64,000 bases of DNA, from NCBI RefSeq assembly GCF_004403985.1, contig NZ_SOHL01000027.1, positions 310,373 to 374,372 of the forward strand, given 5' to 3'. The notes under the pieces were generated by a model. That model was not told the DNA's origin, did not search any database, and was given only the letters and a program-made list of their open reading frames with translations. This document shows positions 62,381 to 64,000 of the stretch, in pieces (positions within the stretch are counted from its first letter, which is position 1; each line of letters starts with the position of its first letter). Both the position numbers and the translations under genes were made by a program. Source of the stretch: Cryobacterium gelidum (lineage in GTDB: Bacteria; Actinomycetota; Actinomycetes; Actinomycetales; Microbacteriaceae).

Positions 62381-64000
62381 TGTTTCGCCTGCGCCTGGCC
62401 CCGCTGCGCGCGGCAGTCGTACTCGCGGCGGGCTTCGTGCTGCTGCGGGTCGTCTACCGGGTGGTCTTCGGCGGTGCGGGCGCGGGCGCGGGCACGGGCA
62501 CGGGCCCGCTGCTGCTGGACATGCCCCTGCTGCGGCTCGACGGACCGTTCAGCCACATCACCCTGTTCGGCCCGATCACCCTGGTCGGGCTCGGCAACGC
62601 GGCGCTGAGCGCCTTGCCGGTCGCCGCAGTCATCGTGTTCTTCGGCCTGCTCAATGCGATCATCAACGTGCAGGCCCTGTTCGCACGCGGTGCCGGTCGT
62701 GGGCCGCTGCGTGCCATCTCCCGTTCGCTCGTGATCGCCTGGGCCACCTTTCCGGCACTTTTGGAATCCGTGCGCCGCGTGCGGGTGGCCCGCTCCCTGC
62801 GCGGAGAACGGTCGATCGAGTCGCTGCTCGTGCCCATCTTCGAGCAGACGATCGAGCGCGCGCTCGCGCTGGCCGCGTCGATGGAAACCCGCGGATTCGC
62901 GGCCACCCGCGTCGTGACCGGCGTGTGCGAGGCACCGGTGGTGCTCCGGGATGCCGGTTTGAACTTCGGTGCTGCGCCTGACAAGACGGGCTGGCACCTC
63001 GACGAGCTCAACGTCACCCTCAAGCCAGCCACCCTCACCGTGATCGTCGGCGCGACCGGGTCGGGCAAAACCAGCCTGCTGCACAGCATGAGCGGCCTGT
63101 TCCAGCATTTCTACGACGGCACCCAGCAGGGACGCATCGACATTGCCGGCGCCGATCGGGCCCGCACTCCCCCGCGCGACACCGCCGGATTCGTCGGGCT
63201 CGTCGCGCAGAACGTGCGTCTCGGCTTCGCGGCCGAAACGGTGCACGACGAGATCGGCTTCGCCCTCGCCGTGCGAAGCGTCGCCCCGCCGATCGTGCAC
63301 GCCCGCGTTCTCGAGGTGGCCGCCCGGCTGAAAATCGAGCACCTGGTCGACCGTTCGATCGACCAGCTCTCGGCCGGTGAGGCCAGCCTCGTCGCGATCG
63401 CCGCCGCCCTCGTAAACCATCCCATCCTGTTGCTCGTGGATGAGCCGCTCGCCGACCTCGATACGGCCGCCCGGGACCGGGTCTGCGCCGTGCTCGGCCA
63501 GCTGGCGCACGAGGCCGGCGTCTGCGTTGTGATCGCCGAGCACAACACGCGCGAGTTCAACCTGATAGCGGATGCCTGGCTGCAGATTCGGGGCAGCCGA
63601 GTGCACCAGCTCTCCGCCGCTGACCGGCCCGCTGACCGGCCCGCTGGCGCACTGCCGATACCACGGAGCGTGCCGGCTATCGATGCGACGAGAGGTGGCA
63701 GCACGGGCGGCATCGCGGCCGTGTCTGCGGTGCCGCTTGCGAGCATCCGCCAGCTCAGTGTTCTGCACCGACCCAAACTGGTCGTCGACGACGTGTCGTT
63801 CGACATCGCCACGGGCGAACTCATCGCCCTGCGCGGCAGTAACGGCGCCGGCAAGAGCAGCCTGCTGCGGGCCATCGCCCTGCCGACAGACGCCGAAACC
63901 GTGATCGTCGGAGGGCTCGATGTGCGTTCCCTCAAGCGACGAGCGCGCCGGCAGGCCGTGGGCCTGGTGCCCGAGAACTTCGACGACCTGTTGTTCACAA
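62380..64000 (+). CDS. ECF-type transporter fusion: T component plus two ATPase domains (cut by right edge)
   Basis: The frame begins with the GTG at 62380 and is open to the window end, 540 residues. Residues about 1-190 are an ECF T (EcfT) transmembrane part ending with AASMETRGF, the coupling-helix region. A1 has Walker A GATGSGKT with Lys230, QLSAGE near Ser331 and Walker B LLLVDEPLADLD. A2 has GSNGAGKS with Lys492 and is cut off. T and tandem A domains in one chain are seen in Actinobacteria; the S component is not visible and may follow downstream. The substrate is unknown; the lipoprotein suggests a scavenged vitamin or metal. Confidence 0.88.
   Translation, partial: MFRLRLAPLRAAVVLAAGFVLLRVVYRVVFGGAGAGAGTGTGPLLLDMPLLRLDGPFSHITLFGPITLVGLGNAALSALPVAAVIVFFGLLNAIINVQALFARGAGRGPLRAISRSLVIAWATFPALLESVRRVRVARSLRGERSIESLLVPIFEQTIERALALAASMETRGFAATRVVTGVCEAPVVLRDAGLNFGAAPDKTGWHLDELNVTLKPATLTVIVGATGSGKTSLLHSMSGLFQHFYDGTQQGRIDIAGADRARTPPRDTAGFVGLVAQNVRLGFAAETVHDEIGFALAVRSVAPPIVHARVLEVAARLKIEHLVDRSIDQLSAGEASLVAIAAALVNHPILLLVDEPLADLDTAARDRVCAVLGQLAHEAGVCVVIAEHNTREFNLIADAWLQIRGSRVHQLSAADRPADRPAGALPIPRSVPAIDATRGGSTGGIAAVSAVPLASIRQLSVLHRPKLVVDDVSFDIATGELIALRGSNGAGKSSLLRAIALPTDAETVIVGGLDVRSLKRRARRQAVGLVPENFDDLLFT

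Overview
The window is one contiguous piece of a high-GC actinobacterial chromosome, most likely from the family Microbacteriaceae. This rests on the GC-rich codon usage, the GTG/TTG starts, and the gene set: the DUF6504-dnaE2 pair, a three-domain LigD plus a separate LigD-type polymerase, maltokinase, a HelD-type RNA polymerase motor, DUF427 and DUF6457. I see no rRNA or tRNA gene, no insertion sequence, no integrase and no CRISPR array. Both edges cut genes: the left edge removes the N-terminal part of a formate-dehydrogenase-like oxidoreductase, and the right edge removes the end of an ECF-type transporter fusion.

Layout. (1) 0-5 kb, C1 and molybdenum cofactor genes: FdhF/YdeP-type oxidoreductase (partial), fdhD, moaA and a glutathione-independent-type formaldehyde dehydrogenase. 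(2) 5-11.2 kb: Tat-exported PhoX-like phosphatase, then a glycerate-type module of CdaR regulator, glycerate kinase and GntP permease, all on the minus strand. (3) 11.4-17.5 kb: DUF6504 and dnaE2 (mutagenic repair, but no imuA/imuB beside them) and a bifunctional class A penicillin-binding protein. (4) 18-26 kb, the most unusual stretch: flotillin, a large alpha/beta-hydrolase-caspase fusion, a zinc metallopeptidase, a second small caspase-like peptidase, and a short SARP/BTAD regulator. (5) 26-34.4 kb: UPF0114/SHOCT membrane protein, a composite pflB-pflA pseudogene, acyl-CoA synthetase, GNAT acetyltransferase, DUF1003, a 59-aa zinc-ribbon protein, a GntR regulator and maltokinase. (6) 34.5-43.4 kb: non-homologous end joining (ku, ligD, stand-alone LigD polymerase) interspersed with VOC proteins, DUF1206, a Xi-class GST and an aldo/keto reductase. 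(7) 43.8-48.8 kb: DUF427, DUF6457, a second complete FdhF/YdeP paralogue, a 54-aa Cys-rich protein behind a CsoR-like operator, DoxX and a membrane protein. (8) 48.9-54.5 kb: jetA-jetB-jetC of a Wadjet (SMC-type anti-plasmid) system, with no jetD in the window. (9) 54.6-64 kb: S9 peptidase, HelD motor, a MalY/PatB-type lyase coupled to an O-acetylhomoserine sulfhydrylase, and a lipoprotein coupled to a T-A-A ECF transporter.

How the parts fit. Formaldehyde dehydrogenase makes formate, and the two FdhF-like oxidoreductases with FdhD, MoaA and DUF6457 suggest formate or other molybdoenzyme oxidation. The decayed pfl genes suggest a formate-producing route that was lost. DNA maintenance is heavily represented (dnaE2, NHEJ, Wadjet, HelD). 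The 18-26 kb block is the best candidate for an undescribed system: two caspase-like peptidases, a metallopeptidase and a sensor-less BTAD activator lie in divergent/convergent pairs beside a flotillin. A protease-based stress or defence function there is inference only.
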